A stretch of 64,000 nt of DNA from an uncultured Bacteroidota bacterium (GTDB lineage Bacteria > Bacteroidota > Bacteroidia > Flavobacteriales > Flavobacteriaceae). The DNA is taken from NCBI GenBank assembly GCA_913062555.1, contig CAJXVU010000017.1, forward strand, positions 1 through 64,000, read 5' to 3'. Position 1 is the stretch's first letter. Every line of letters begins with the position of its first letter. Below the pieces are notes generated by a model that did not search any database, had not been told where the DNA came from, and saw only the letters and a program-made list of their open reading frames with translations. Both the position numbers and the translations under genes were made by a program. This document shows positions 47,852-56,272 of this stretch, piece by piece.

Positions 47852-48505
47852 ATGAAAATAATTTCGACTAACATCGCAAAGCCAACGACCATTTTGTTAA
47901 ATGGGAAAGAAGTCACTACCGGTATATACAAAACACCAACGAAGGAGCCTATTTATTTAGAAAGAGAACAGGTAAAAGGTGATGAAATTTCTAATAGGAG
48001 AGTACATGGTGGCGAGTTTAAAGCCTGTTACTTATTCTCTACAGATCACTATCCGTATTGGAAAAACTTATACCCAAATACAAACTGGAATTGGGGCATG
48101 TTAGGTGAAAACCTAAGTATTGAAGGATTGGATGAAACTAAAATAAATGTTGGCGATGTTTATAAAATAGGAACAGCTTTAGTTCAGGTCACCCAGCCAA
48201 GAGAACCCTGTTCTACTTTTAGTGTAAAAATGGGCTCTCAAGCCATATTGAAACAGTTTATAGCTCATGGAAAACCAGGAACATATGTTAGGGTTTTAAA
48301 AGAAGGGTTTGTTGCTGTAAATGACACTTTCGAGCTAATTGATCGGGCCGAAAATAGTCTAACTATAGCGGAACTTTTTAATTTAATATTCTCGAAAGAG
48401 AAAGATCAGGAATTATTGGCAAAAGCAGTCTATAACGATGCCATACCTCAACGAAAAAGGGATAAACTAAAAACTCATTTGATAACTCATCTCAAAGCAA
48501 AATAA
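47852..48505 (+). CDS. MOSC domain protein (YiiM-like)
   Basis: A 217-residue protein with a MOSC domain (about 8-160), including the conserved Cys C120 in QPREPCSTF, VHGG (51-54), WGMLGENLSIEG and HGKPGTYVRV. A helical tail (about 165-215) follows, as in YiiM. YiiM-type enzymes reduce N-hydroxylated bases and compounds with a molybdenum cofactor; that role is inferred. No molybdenum-cofactor genes are close. Confidence 0.9.
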   Translation: MKIISTNIAKPTTILLNGKEVTTGIYKTPTKEPIYLEREQVKGDEISNRRVHGGEFKACYLFSTDHYPYWKNLYPNTNWNWGMLGENLSIEGLDETKINVGDVYKIGTALVQVTQPREPCSTFSVKMGSQAILKQFIAHGKPGTYVRVLKEGFVAVNDTFELIDRAENSLTIAELFNLIFSKEKDQELLAKAVYNDAIPQRKRDKLKTHLITHLKAK

Positions 48506-48532
48506 CCACATCATTTTCAACCAACAAACACC

Positions 48533-49447
48533 ATGAACATACAATTTATCAAGAGTATTTTTTCGTCCCTAATTCTAATAATAGGGTTGAATAGCTGCTC
48601 AAACACAAAACCTGTTGAAAAAGAAATCTCGAAACCAAAACACATTATATTAATTGGATCTGATGGATTTGGAGCTTATGCTTTTAATGATAAAGCAAAA
48701 ATTCCTAATTTGAGAACAATGATGGCAGAAGGCTGCTATTCATTAGAAGCTAGATCGGTATTACCCTCTTCAAGTGCTGTAAACTGGGCTTCAATGATTA
48801 TGGGTTCTGGCCCAGAGCTTCATGGCTATACCGAATGGGGTAGTAAAACACCTGAAATACCGTCTAGAATTATTGGTGTCGACAGTATTTACCCATCTAT
48901 TTTCTCTGTAATTGACAAGCAATTACCTGATACAAAAAAAGGAGTTTCCTATACCTGGGGAGGTATTGGTTATTTATTTGAAAAAAGTCTAGTGGATTTA
49001 GATTTCAACGGAAAAACAGATGAAGAAACCGTTGATAACGCTTTGGAATTCATTACCAAAGAGAAGCCCGTTTTAACATTCATTCATATGGACCAACCTG
49101 ATGGTGCTGGTCACTCTATAGGACATGATACTCCCGAATATTATGCTGCCGTTGAAAAAATCGACACACTAGTCGGGAAAATTATAAGCACCTTAAAGTC
49201 TGAAAATATGATGGAAGACACCATAATTATTTTTTCTGCAGATCATGGTGGTATTGAAAAAGGACATGGCGGCAAAACATTACTTGAAGTAGAAATTCCT
49301 TGGATTATTTATGGTAAGAGCATCGCAAAAAACAGAATCCTTAAAAATAGTATTGTCACCTATGACACCGCTGCAACCATAGCAAATTTATTAGGCCTTG
49401 ACATTCCAGACTTTTGGAGAGGTAAACCCATAACTAATATCCATTAA
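48533..49447 (+). CDS. Alkaline phosphatase superfamily phosphodiesterase, lipoprotein
   Basis: A 304-residue lipoprotein (C22 in GLNSCSN) of the nucleotide pyrophosphatase/phosphodiesterase branch. Metal-site residues: D44 (LIGSDGFG), the nucleophile in LPSSSAVNW (Ser instead of the more usual Thr, about 79-81), MDQPDGAGHSIGHD and SADHGGIEKGHG. The substrate may be a nucleotide or sugar-phosphate ester outside the cytoplasm. The MFS gene begins one base after its stop, so hydrolysis and uptake are probably linked. Confidence 0.88.
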   Translation: MNIQFIKSIFSSLILIIGLNSCSNTKPVEKEISKPKHIILIGSDGFGAYAFNDKAKIPNLRTMMAEGCYSLEARSVLPSSSAVNWASMIMGSGPELHGYTEWGSKTPEIPSRIIGVDSIYPSIFSVIDKQLPDTKKGVSYTWGGIGYLFEKSLVDLDFNGKTDEETVDNALEFITKEKPVLTFIHMDQPDGAGHSIGHDTPEYYAAVEKIDTLVGKIISTLKSENMMEDTIIIFSADHGGIEKGHGGKTLLEVEIPWIIYGKSIAKNRILKNSIVTYDTAATIANLLGLDIPDFWRGKPITNIH

Positions 49448-49448
49448 T

Positions 49449-50660
49449 ATGTCCAACACAGTAAAGCTTGGTTTAAAAGAAAACTGGAAACAGTTTGTAA
49501 TTTTAATCATAGTCAATGCCTTCGTTGGTGGCATGGTAGGATTAGAACGAAGTATTTTTCCAAAATTCGCTGAATTAGAATTTGGAGTAGCCTCAAAATC
49601 TGCAATTCTATCCTTTATTACAGCATTTGGAATTACAAAAGCCCTAGCTAATTATTTTACTGGACGATTAGCTAATCGCTACGGTCGAAAAAACTTATTA
49701 ATTTTCGGTTGGATAATTGCCCTTCCCATTCCCTTTATTTTAATTCATGCATCACATTGGAACTGGGTGATTTTTGCCAATGTTTTATTAGGTATAAGTC
49801 AGGGTTTTACCTGGAGCAGTACTATTGTCATGAAAATAGATTTGGTTGGTGAAAAAAATAGAGGACTTGCAATGGGGCTTAACGAATTTGCAGGCTATTT
49901 TGCCGTTGGCCTGGTTGCTTTTTTCACTGGTTTAATTGCTGAAAACTACGGTGTGAGTCCTTATCCTTTTTATTTAGGCATTGGCATTTCAATAGTTGGA
50001 TTGATTACAAGTATACTATTCGTAAAAGACACGAGAGTATTTATGCATAAAGAAAGTGCAACCAGTAAAACTGAAACACTAACAAACGTGTTTATGGAAA
50101 CTTCTTTTAAGAACAAAACGCTAAGTTCTATAACACAAGCCGGCCTTGTAAACAACCTAAATGATGGTATGATTTGGGGGCTTTTACCCATAGTTTTACT
50201 AACCTTAAATTACAATTCTGAAAACATAGGTATAATTGCAGCTATTTACCCTACTGTTTGGGGCTTGGGTCAATTGGTTACTGGAAAAATGTCTGATATC
50301 TATTCAAAAAAAGCAATGCTCTTTTGGGGAATGCTATTACAAGGGATCGCGATACTTTGCATTCCTTACAGTACAGCGTTTTATCAATTAGCCTTAATAT
50401 CTGGTTTATTAGGCATTGGAACAGCCATTGTATACCCGACATTTTTGGCAGCTATAGCAGAAGCAACTGTACCAAAACAACGTGCCGAAAGCATTGGTAC
50501 ATTCAGACTTTGGAGAGATTTAGGCTATGCCTTTGGAGCTATTATCTCAGGGATTACTGCAGATCTCTTTGGTGTTGAGTATGCTGTTTTATTGATAGGG
50601 TTTATAACTATAATCTCATCTATTGTCATTAAAATCCGCATGCCTAAAGATATTACCTAG
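49449..50660 (+). CDS. MFS transporter
   Basis: A 403-residue major facilitator with about 12 membrane helices. The loop 2-3 signature reads GRLANRYGRKNLLI (about 74-87), and its second-half copy reads GKMSDIYSKKAML. Substrate unknown. The one-base gap from the phosphodiesterase gene suggests it takes up the product of that enzyme. Confidence 0.9.
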   Translation: MSNTVKLGLKENWKQFVILIIVNAFVGGMVGLERSIFPKFAELEFGVASKSAILSFITAFGITKALANYFTGRLANRYGRKNLLIFGWIIALPIPFILIHASHWNWVIFANVLLGISQGFTWSSTIVMKIDLVGEKNRGLAMGLNEFAGYFAVGLVAFFTGLIAENYGVSPYPFYLGIGISIVGLITSILFVKDTRVFMHKESATSKTETLTNVFMETSFKNKTLSSITQAGLVNNLNDGMIWGLLPIVLLTLNYNSENIGIIAAIYPTVWGLGQLVTGKMSDIYSKKAMLFWGMLLQGIAILCIPYSTAFYQLALISGLLGIGTAIVYPTFLAAIAEATVPKQRAESIGTFRLWRDLGYAFGAIISGITADLFGVEYAVLLIGFITIISSIVIKIRMPKDIT

Positions 50661-50869
50661 AACTCTTTATTTTTCAGGAATATAAATAACAGCTTTGTCC
50701 ATCCGAATCACGCCAAGTATACCATCTATATTAATTTGCATGTATTTTGGTTAACGATTCTTGTATTAATAACGAGTAAATTTGTCGAGGGTTTCGTTTA
50801 TTCTTATTAAATGTAACTTTTTACATTGTATTAAAAAGTTATTATCTTTCAACTAAATAATTCGAGCAG

Positions 50870-52192
50870 ATGAATAACGACTATACCAAACCAGAATTTA
50901 AAAAATTACTTCAAAAATTACAGGAAGAAAGCTGGCAGTTAGAACTTCTTATTTCGGGTTTTGCCATTTTCGGATTAATTACAGCGCTTCCATATATTAT
51001 AGACTCTGTTAATGAGTCAGAAAACAGTCAGCAAATTTATAGTTTTGTTATTTATTTGGTTGCACTAATATCCTGCTCTATATTAATTTTCAATCTATTA
51101 CTTCACGTATTATTACGAGGCCTTTGGATTGGTGCATTGGGCCTAAGGTATGTTTCTGGAGATATTGATTATGATAGCCTCAAGTATAGTCCTAAGTTCA
51201 CTAAATACTTAAAAAAAAGAGTTGGTTCTTTTGATAAATATATTGGCACCTTAGAAAATTATTGCAGTGTCATTTTTGCCGTATCCTTTTTACTTATTTT
51301 CTATGTGTTAGCGATAACCTTCACCCTTTTGGTTATTACATTAATCGCCTCCCAATTAATTGGTAATGACGATTTACCAAATTGGCTCTCAAATGGTGTT
51401 GGCATCACACTTATTGTGTTTTTAGTGTTTGGCATGTTCTTTACTTTAATAGACTTTGTAACTTTGGGTTTTCTAAAAAAGAAAAAATGGATTTCGAAAT
51501 TTTATTTCCCGATATACTGGGTATTTAGTTTTATCACTTTGTCTTTTCTATATCGTCCATTGGTGTATAATTTTTTAGACAATAAATTCGGAAAAAGATT
51601 GAGTCTCGCTCTAGTGCCCTTCTATATTTTAATTACGCTAATTGCCTTTTTAAAATATAATACCTCCAATTATATAGATCCCGACTTGAGATCTAGCGAT
51701 TATGTGGCAAACAATAATAACTATGAAAATTTAATAAATAAAGAAAACGGATTCATAGACAATGTCGCTATTCAATCCAAGGTTGTCTCGGATAATTATG
51801 TGAAAGTTTTTGTTTTATATACTGAGAATATTGAAGATCGTATCTTTAATTATTATCCAGACTTGAAACCAGAAATAGATAGTCGCGGTCTGACTTCAGA
51901 CATTTTTAATGGTAATAATTTTCAATCTGGCCACAAAAAAGATAGCTTAAGGCGAATATATTTAAAAACATTTAACGACATCTATTCTGTAAAAATAGAC
52001 AGCATAACTTGTGATTCTGATTTTATTTTAGCTAATAGTGCAAATGGAAAATTAGGTTTTGAAACATATGTGAGTACAAAAGCACTAGAAGATGGCAAAC
52101 ACCTATTAAAAGTAAATCGGTTACGAATTAGAAACGGGGACACCATAAATTTGAAGGTATCAACAATACCGTTTTGGTATTATAAGGATTAA
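50870..52192 (+). CDS. Uncharacterised polytopic membrane protein
   Basis: A 440-residue protein I do not recognise. About six transmembrane helices lie at roughly 25-45, 58-85, 130-160, 175-200, 210-235 and 240-262, followed by a polar C-terminal domain (about 265-440) likely outside the cytoplasm and rich in Asn, Asp and Lys. The cytoplasmic loop LRYVSGDIDYDSLKYSPKF is notable. It starts behind an AT-rich promoter-like region and ends with a 4-base tail-to-tail overlap with the anti-sigma gene. Confidence 0.65.
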   Translation: MNNDYTKPEFKKLLQKLQEESWQLELLISGFAIFGLITALPYIIDSVNESENSQQIYSFVIYLVALISCSILIFNLLLHVLLRGLWIGALGLRYVSGDIDYDSLKYSPKFTKYLKKRVGSFDKYIGTLENYCSVIFAVSFLLIFYVLAITFTLLVITLIASQLIGNDDLPNWLSNGVGITLIVFLVFGMFFTLIDFVTLGFLKKKKWISKFYFPIYWVFSFITLSFLYRPLVYNFLDNKFGKRLSLALVPFYILITLIAFLKYNTSNYIDPDLRSSDYVANNNNYENLINKENGFIDNVAIQSKVVSDNYVKVFVLYTENIEDRIFNYYPDLKPEIDSRGLTSDIFNGNNFQSGHKKDSLRRIYLKTFNDIYSVKIDSITCDSDFILANSANGKLGFETYVSTKALEDGKHLLKVNRLRIRNGDTINLKVSTIPFWYYKD

Positions 52193-52599
52193 TATTCTAA
52201 GCGCTTATCTAAATAATGTTTCATCATTGGTATTTGTATAAAAAATACCAATCCGCACAGGCCGATAGCATAAATTAAAGTTTTTGAAAAGGTCATTCCA
52301 GAAATAGCATCTGTAATTTTATTATCAGAAATTACACTAAGATCAATTTTTTCAAACCAACCTAATCCTTCTAAGCCACCTAACATTCCATAAGACAAAC
52401 TTCCAATAACTAAAATAGCAATAACAAACCATGATCTTTTTGAAATTAATGGTTTATATGCCGTAATATCACTGGTAGTTATCCCTTCGACTTTAGCCAT
52501 GATATTAGCCGTAAAATCTAAAGATGGTTTTTCAAGGGATGTTGATTGCATCACCTTTTTTGCCAATTTATCTAAATGCTGTTCTGTATGATCCTGCAT
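52189..52599 (-). CDS. Probable anti-sigma factor (two-helix membrane protein)
   Basis: A 136-residue protein with a cytoplasmic helical N-terminus (about 1-50, LDKLAKKVMQSTSLEKPSLDF) and two transmembrane helices (about 55-77 and 107-125). It has no zinc-binding HxxxCxxC motif. Position decides the call: its start overlaps the ECF sigma gene by 32 bases, the usual arrangement for a sigma/anti-sigma pair in Bacteroidota. Confidence 0.7.
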   Translation of the reverse strand: MQDHTEQHLDKLAKKVMQSTSLEKPSLDFTANIMAKVEGITTSDITAYKPLISKRSWFVIAILVIGSLSYGMLGGLEGLGWFEKIDLSVISDNKITDAISGMTFSKTLIYAIGLCGLVFFIQIPMMKHYLDKRLEY

Positions 52600-53167
52600 A
52601 ACTTTCTATGGTTTCATTATCTAATCGATCCTTTAGTATAGTCGCCAATTTTTTACGACTTCTAAAAATCTTCACTTTTACATTATTGGGTTTTAAGCCA
52701 ACAATTTTCGAAATTTCGTCTAAAGATAGTTCTTCAAAATAATATAACGTTAATAAAAAACTATCTTCACTTGGTAGCAACTCTAAACAACTTTGAATTG
52801 CTTGTTGCTTTTCTTGTTCTTCTATTTTATCTAATGCATTATCCAAGGTTTTAACTTGGTGCTCTGTATACTCATCAATGGCCACCGTATACTGTTGCCG
52901 TTTATTCTTTTTTAATCGATCTAAACAGGTATTATAAGCAACACGATAAATCCATGTTGAAAATTTTGAATCTCCTTTAAATCGAATTAAAGATTTATAA
53001 GCTTTAATAAATGTATCCTGTGCAACCTCTTCAGCCTCTTCCTTATTCTTCATCATACGGATGGCCAAAGTGTATACTAAATCCTTATAACGATCTACCA
53101 ATACTGTAAAAGCATTAGCATCGCCATCTAATATTTTGTCTATATAAACTTGGTCGTTGGTGGTCAT
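52568..53167 (-). CDS. ECF-type RNA polymerase sigma factor
   Basis: A 199-residue sigma-70 family factor. Region 2 lies at about 15-85 (AFTVLVDRYKDLVYTLAIRM, QDTFIKAYKSL, FSTWIYRVAYN), an acidic linker follows, and region 4 is at about 130-185 (LTLYYFEELSLDEISKIVG...VKIFRSRKKL). No N-terminal region 1, so ECF class. Its promoter element TGTAACC-N16-AGTCTTAA matches that of the divergent DUF6249 gene, pointing to autoregulation. The -10 part ends seven bases before the ATG, so its mRNA may be leaderless. Confidence 0.93.
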   Translation of the reverse strand: MTTNDQVYIDKILDGDANAFTVLVDRYKDLVYTLAIRMMKNKEEAEEVAQDTFIKAYKSLIRFKGDSKFSTWIYRVAYNTCLDRLKKNKRQQYTVAIDEYTEHQVKTLDNALDKIEEQEKQQAIQSCLELLPSEDSFLLTLYYFEELSLDEISKIVGLKPNNVKVKIFRSRKKLATILKDRLDNETIESYAGSYRTAFR

Positions 53168-53173
53168 CTGTTA

Positions 53174-53204
53174 TTAAGACTATATATATATTGTTTAGGT
53201 TACA
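53174..53204 (-). promoter_or_regulatory. ECF promoter of the sigma operon
   Basis: On the minus strand TGTAACC (53198-53204), 16 bases, AGTCTTAA (53174-53181). It has the same -35 and the same spacing as the divergent promoter at 53249-53279. Confidence 0.65.
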
Positions 53205-53248
53205 CATTTTTCGAAAAAAAATAAAAAAAATAAAAATTTCAAAAAAGT

Positions 53249-53279
53249 TGTAACCAATTTCAAGAAGCTGTCGTCATAA
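53249..53279 (+). promoter_or_regulatory. ECF promoter of the DUF6249 gene
   Basis: TGTAACC (53249-53255), 16 bases, CGTCATAA (53272-53279), an ECF-like -35/-10 pair. Transcription should begin near 53285, about 50 bases before the ATG at 53337. Confidence 0.65.
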
Positions 53280-53336
53280 GCTATGAACACATTAAAAATA
53301 ATCAATTAATAATAAACAATTAAAAAACAAACAATT

Positions 53337-53687
53337 ATGGGATCAGAAGTAATTATAGTGCCTATCATATTTGGAATATTATTCGGAATATTTTACCTAC
53401 ACTATTCAACAAGAAACAAAGAACGATTAGCATTAATAGAAAAAGGTGGTGATGCCAGTATTTTCAATCTAGGTAAGCGGCATGCCGCACCAACCTGGAA
53501 GGTGGTTGTTTTAAACGTCGCCTTTTTATTTATGGGTATTGGCTTAGGTGTATTTTTAGCATCAATTTTAGATACTTATTCTAATTTAGATGATGATGCA
53601 ATATATCCTGCACTTATATTCTTTACCGCTGGAGTTGGACTATATGTTGGGTTCACGCAAACTAAAAAGTTGGTAGACAACAACTAA
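53337..53687 (+). CDS. DUF6249 membrane protein
   Basis: A 116-residue protein with three likely helices (about 4-22, 52-75 and 90-107) and the basic motif STRNKERLALIEKGGDASIF between the first two, which is typical of the DUF6249 family. Such genes often stand beside ECF sigma genes in Bacteroidota. Its promoter has the same elements as that of the divergent sigma gene, so it is probably a direct target of that factor. A terminator follows. Confidence 0.82.
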   Translation: MGSEVIIVPIIFGILFGIFYLHYSTRNKERLALIEKGGDASIFNLGKRHAAPTWKVVVLNVAFLFMGIGLGVFLASILDTYSNLDDDAIYPALIFFTAGVGLYVGFTQTKKLVDNN

Positions 53688-53707
53688 AAAAAATAACGTT
53701 CACATTG

Positions 53708-53737
53708 AAACCGCTTCATAACTGAAGCGGTTTTTTT
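53708..53737 (+). terminator. Terminator after the DUF6249 gene
   Basis: A perfect stem, AAACCGCTTCA/TGAAGCGGTTT with a 4-base loop, then T; 21 bases after the stop. Confidence 0.88.
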
Positions 53738-53803
53738 ATGCGCTTTTTTTTGTGAGGAAAAACAGTAACTTAGTAACACTTTTCAACTAACAATCAGTGT
53801 ATT

Positions 53804-55477
53804 ATGAAACATTATAAATTAATAGCGTTATTATTTTTAATAACACTGGGATGCTCCTCTCCGGTTACCTACGATATCTTGATAAAAAACGGCAGCATTG
53901 CTGATGGCTCAGGAAACCCCGTGTATATTGGAGATGTAGGGATCATTGCCGATACAATTGCAGCTGTTGGAGTATTGAAAAATGCAATAGGTAATCAAGA
54001 AATTGATGCCACAGGGTTAATCATTGCTCCAGGTTTTATCAATATGTTAAGCTGGGCAACTGAATCACTTATCGCAGATGGTAAATCACAAAGCGATATT
54101 CGTCAAGGGGTCACCCTTGAAGTGTTTGGCGAAGGCTGGTCAATGGGACCAATTTCTGAAGAACTTAAACAGCAACAACAAGCAGATCAAGGCGATTTGA
54201 AATTTGAAATAGACTGGAATACTCTAGATGAGTATTTAAAATCATTAGTAAAACGAGGCATTTCCCCCAATGTTGCCTCTTTTATTGGAGCCACAACTGT
54301 AAGAATAAATCATATTGGGTTTGAAGACCGAGCTCCTACCACTACCGAAATGGAATCTATGAAAGCCATGGTCCGAAAAGCTATGGAAGAAGGCGCACTG
54401 GGAATAGGGTCATCACTAATCTATGCCCCTGCTTTCTATTCCAGTACAGAAGAATTAATAGAATTATGTAAAGTTGCATCGGAATATGATGGCATGTATA
54501 TCTCTCATATGAGAAGTGAGGGCAATAAGCTTCTTGAAAGCATTGATGAACTTATTAGAATTGCCGATGAAGCCAATATAAGAGCAGAGATCTATCATCT
54601 TAAAATGAGCGGTAAAGAGAATTGGAACAAATTTGATGCTGTTGTTAAAAAAATTGATTCCGCAAGAGCGGCAGGATTACATATTACTACGGACATGTAT
54701 AATTATGTCGCCGGAGCTACTGGCTTAAATGCATCCATGCCTCCTTGGGTACAAGAAGGTGGTTATAAAAAATGGGCTGAGCGTTTACAAAATCCCGAGA
54801 TAAGAAAAAAAGTGTACGAAGAAATGACGAGTTCAACAGATGATTGGGAAAATTTAATGTACGCTGCCGGGACTCCTGAGAATTTACTCCTAGTTGACTT
54901 TAAAAATGATAGTCTCCGTCATTATGTGGGTAAAACCTTAGCCGAAGTCGCAAAAATTCATGGTAAAAACCCCGAAGAAACCGCTATGGATTTAGTCATT
55001 GCAGACGGTAGTCGTGTAGGTACCGTCTATTTTTTAATGGATGAAGCTAATGTAAAAAAACAAATAGCCCTACCCTATATGAGTTTTGGTTCCGATGCGG
55101 GGTCACAAGCCCCAGAAGGCATTTTTTTAAATTCTAGTACACATCCACGAGCTTATGGCAATTTCTCACGCTTACTTGGAAAATATGTTCGTGATGAACA
55201 AATTATCTCATTAGAAAATGCTATTTATAAACTCACAACACTTCCGGCAACCAACCTAAAGCTTAAAAATCGAGGCGCCTTAAAAACAGGCTACTATGCC
55301 GATATTGCTATTTTTGATCCAGAAAAGGTTCAAGATCATGCAACCTTTGCTGAACCTCAGCAGTTTTCAACAGGTATGATACACGTGTTTGTTAATGGAA
55401 CCCAAGTTTTAGAAGATGGAGAGCATACAGGCGAATTACCTGGACAAGTAGTTAGGGGTCCTGGATACAAAAATTAA
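53804..55477 (+). CDS. D-aminoacylase-like amidohydrolase, lipoprotein
   Basis: A 557-residue amidohydrolase-superfamily protein with a lipobox (C17, TLGCSS). It is related to N-acyl-D-amino-acid deacylases: H235 (YISHMRSEG), H265 (IYHLKMSG) and D431 (FGSDAGSQAPEG) fit the metal and catalytic residues. The first metal motif, normally GFIDxHxH, is GFINMLSW here (about 77-84), and the usual Cys of the GVTTxVxGNC region is not visible in GVTLEVFGEGWS. It may have one metal or another activity. First gene of an operon with the PhzF-like and kelch genes. Confidence 0.85.
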   Translation: MKHYKLIALLFLITLGCSSPVTYDILIKNGSIADGSGNPVYIGDVGIIADTIAAVGVLKNAIGNQEIDATGLIIAPGFINMLSWATESLIADGKSQSDIRQGVTLEVFGEGWSMGPISEELKQQQQADQGDLKFEIDWNTLDEYLKSLVKRGISPNVASFIGATTVRINHIGFEDRAPTTTEMESMKAMVRKAMEEGALGIGSSLIYAPAFYSSTEELIELCKVASEYDGMYISHMRSEGNKLLESIDELIRIADEANIRAEIYHLKMSGKENWNKFDAVVKKIDSARAAGLHITTDMYNYVAGATGLNASMPPWVQEGGYKKWAERLQNPEIRKKVYEEMTSSTDDWENLMYAAGTPENLLLVDFKNDSLRHYVGKTLAEVAKIHGKNPEETAMDLVIADGSRVGTVYFLMDEANVKKQIALPYMSFGSDAGSQAPEGIFLNSSTHPRAYGNFSRLLGKYVRDEQIISLENAIYKLTTLPATNLKLKNRGALKTGYYADIAIFDPEKVQDHATFAEPQQFSTGMIHVFVNGTQVLEDGEHTGELPGQVVRGPGYKN

Positions 55478-55480
55478 TCA

Positions 55481-56272
55481 ATGACATTAGATATTTATCA
55501 AATTGATACTTTCACTAAGGAATTGTTTCATGGCAATCCAGCCGCGGTCTGCCCATTAAAAGAATGGCTTCCATTTGATGTAATGCTTAATATCGCTAAG
55601 GAAAACAATCTGGCAGAAACTGCTTATTTTATTCATAAGCACGATAATATTTTTCAATTGCGTTGGTTTACTCCAGAAATTGAAATGGACTTGTGTGGTC
55701 ATGCTACATTAGCTTCAGCTTTTGTTATTACAAAATGTCTGAATTATGAATTTGAAATTATTATTTTTGAAACATTAAGTGGAAATTTAATTGTCAATAC
55801 CAATGGAGACCTATTGGAAATGAATTTTCCTTCTAGACCAGCTATTCCTGCTAAACTACCAGATATAATTACCCAATCCCTCAGCATATCACCTATAGAA
55901 ATCTATAAAGCAAGAGATTACCTCTTATTATATAAATCTGAAGAATCAGTATTGAACATTGAGCTCAATGCAGCAATATTAGAACAATTTAACATGGATC
56001 CAGGTGGAATTATTATAACTGCTCAAGGTATTACTTCTGATTTTGTATCGCGTTTCTTCACCCCTGGAGCTGCTGTTTTTGAAGATCCAGTTACCGGATC
56101 TTCTCATTGTACATTAGTCCCATTTTGGGCAGAACGATTAAACAAAACCAAATTACATGCACGTCAAGTTTCAGAACGTGGAGGCGACTTATATTGTAAC
56201 TTGGATAATAATCGCGTTTTAATTAGAGGCAGCGCCCTCAAGTATTTACAAGGACAAATTGAAATTCCATGA
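55481..56272 (+). CDS. PhzF family epimerase/isomerase
   Basis: A 263-residue protein of the PhzF/DapF fold: FHGNPAAVC (16-24), the catalytic Glu E46 in NNLAETAYF, EMDLCGHATLA (66-76) and the C-terminal half with EDPVTGSSH. PhzF-like enzymes isomerise or racemise small acids. Phenazine synthesis is not implied, since no other phz genes are present. It begins three bases after the D-aminoacylase stop and overlaps the kelch gene by four bases (ATGA). Confidence 0.92.
   Translation: MTLDIYQIDTFTKELFHGNPAAVCPLKEWLPFDVMLNIAKENNLAETAYFIHKHDNIFQLRWFTPEIEMDLCGHATLASAFVITKCLNYEFEIIIFETLSGNLIVNTNGDLLEMNFPSRPAIPAKLPDIITQSLSISPIEIYKARDYLLLYKSEESVLNIELNAAILEQFNMDPGGIIITAQGITSDFVSRFFTPGAAVFEDPVTGSSHCTLVPFWAERLNKTKLHARQVSERGGDLYCNLDNNRVLIRGSALKYLQGQIEIP

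Noticed and set aside
50667-50741. A 24-residue open frame on the minus strand (MQINIDGILGVIRMDKAVIY...) downstream of the MFS gene
   Set aside because: Too short, no neighbour coupling, no recognisable family; probably chance or a remnant.
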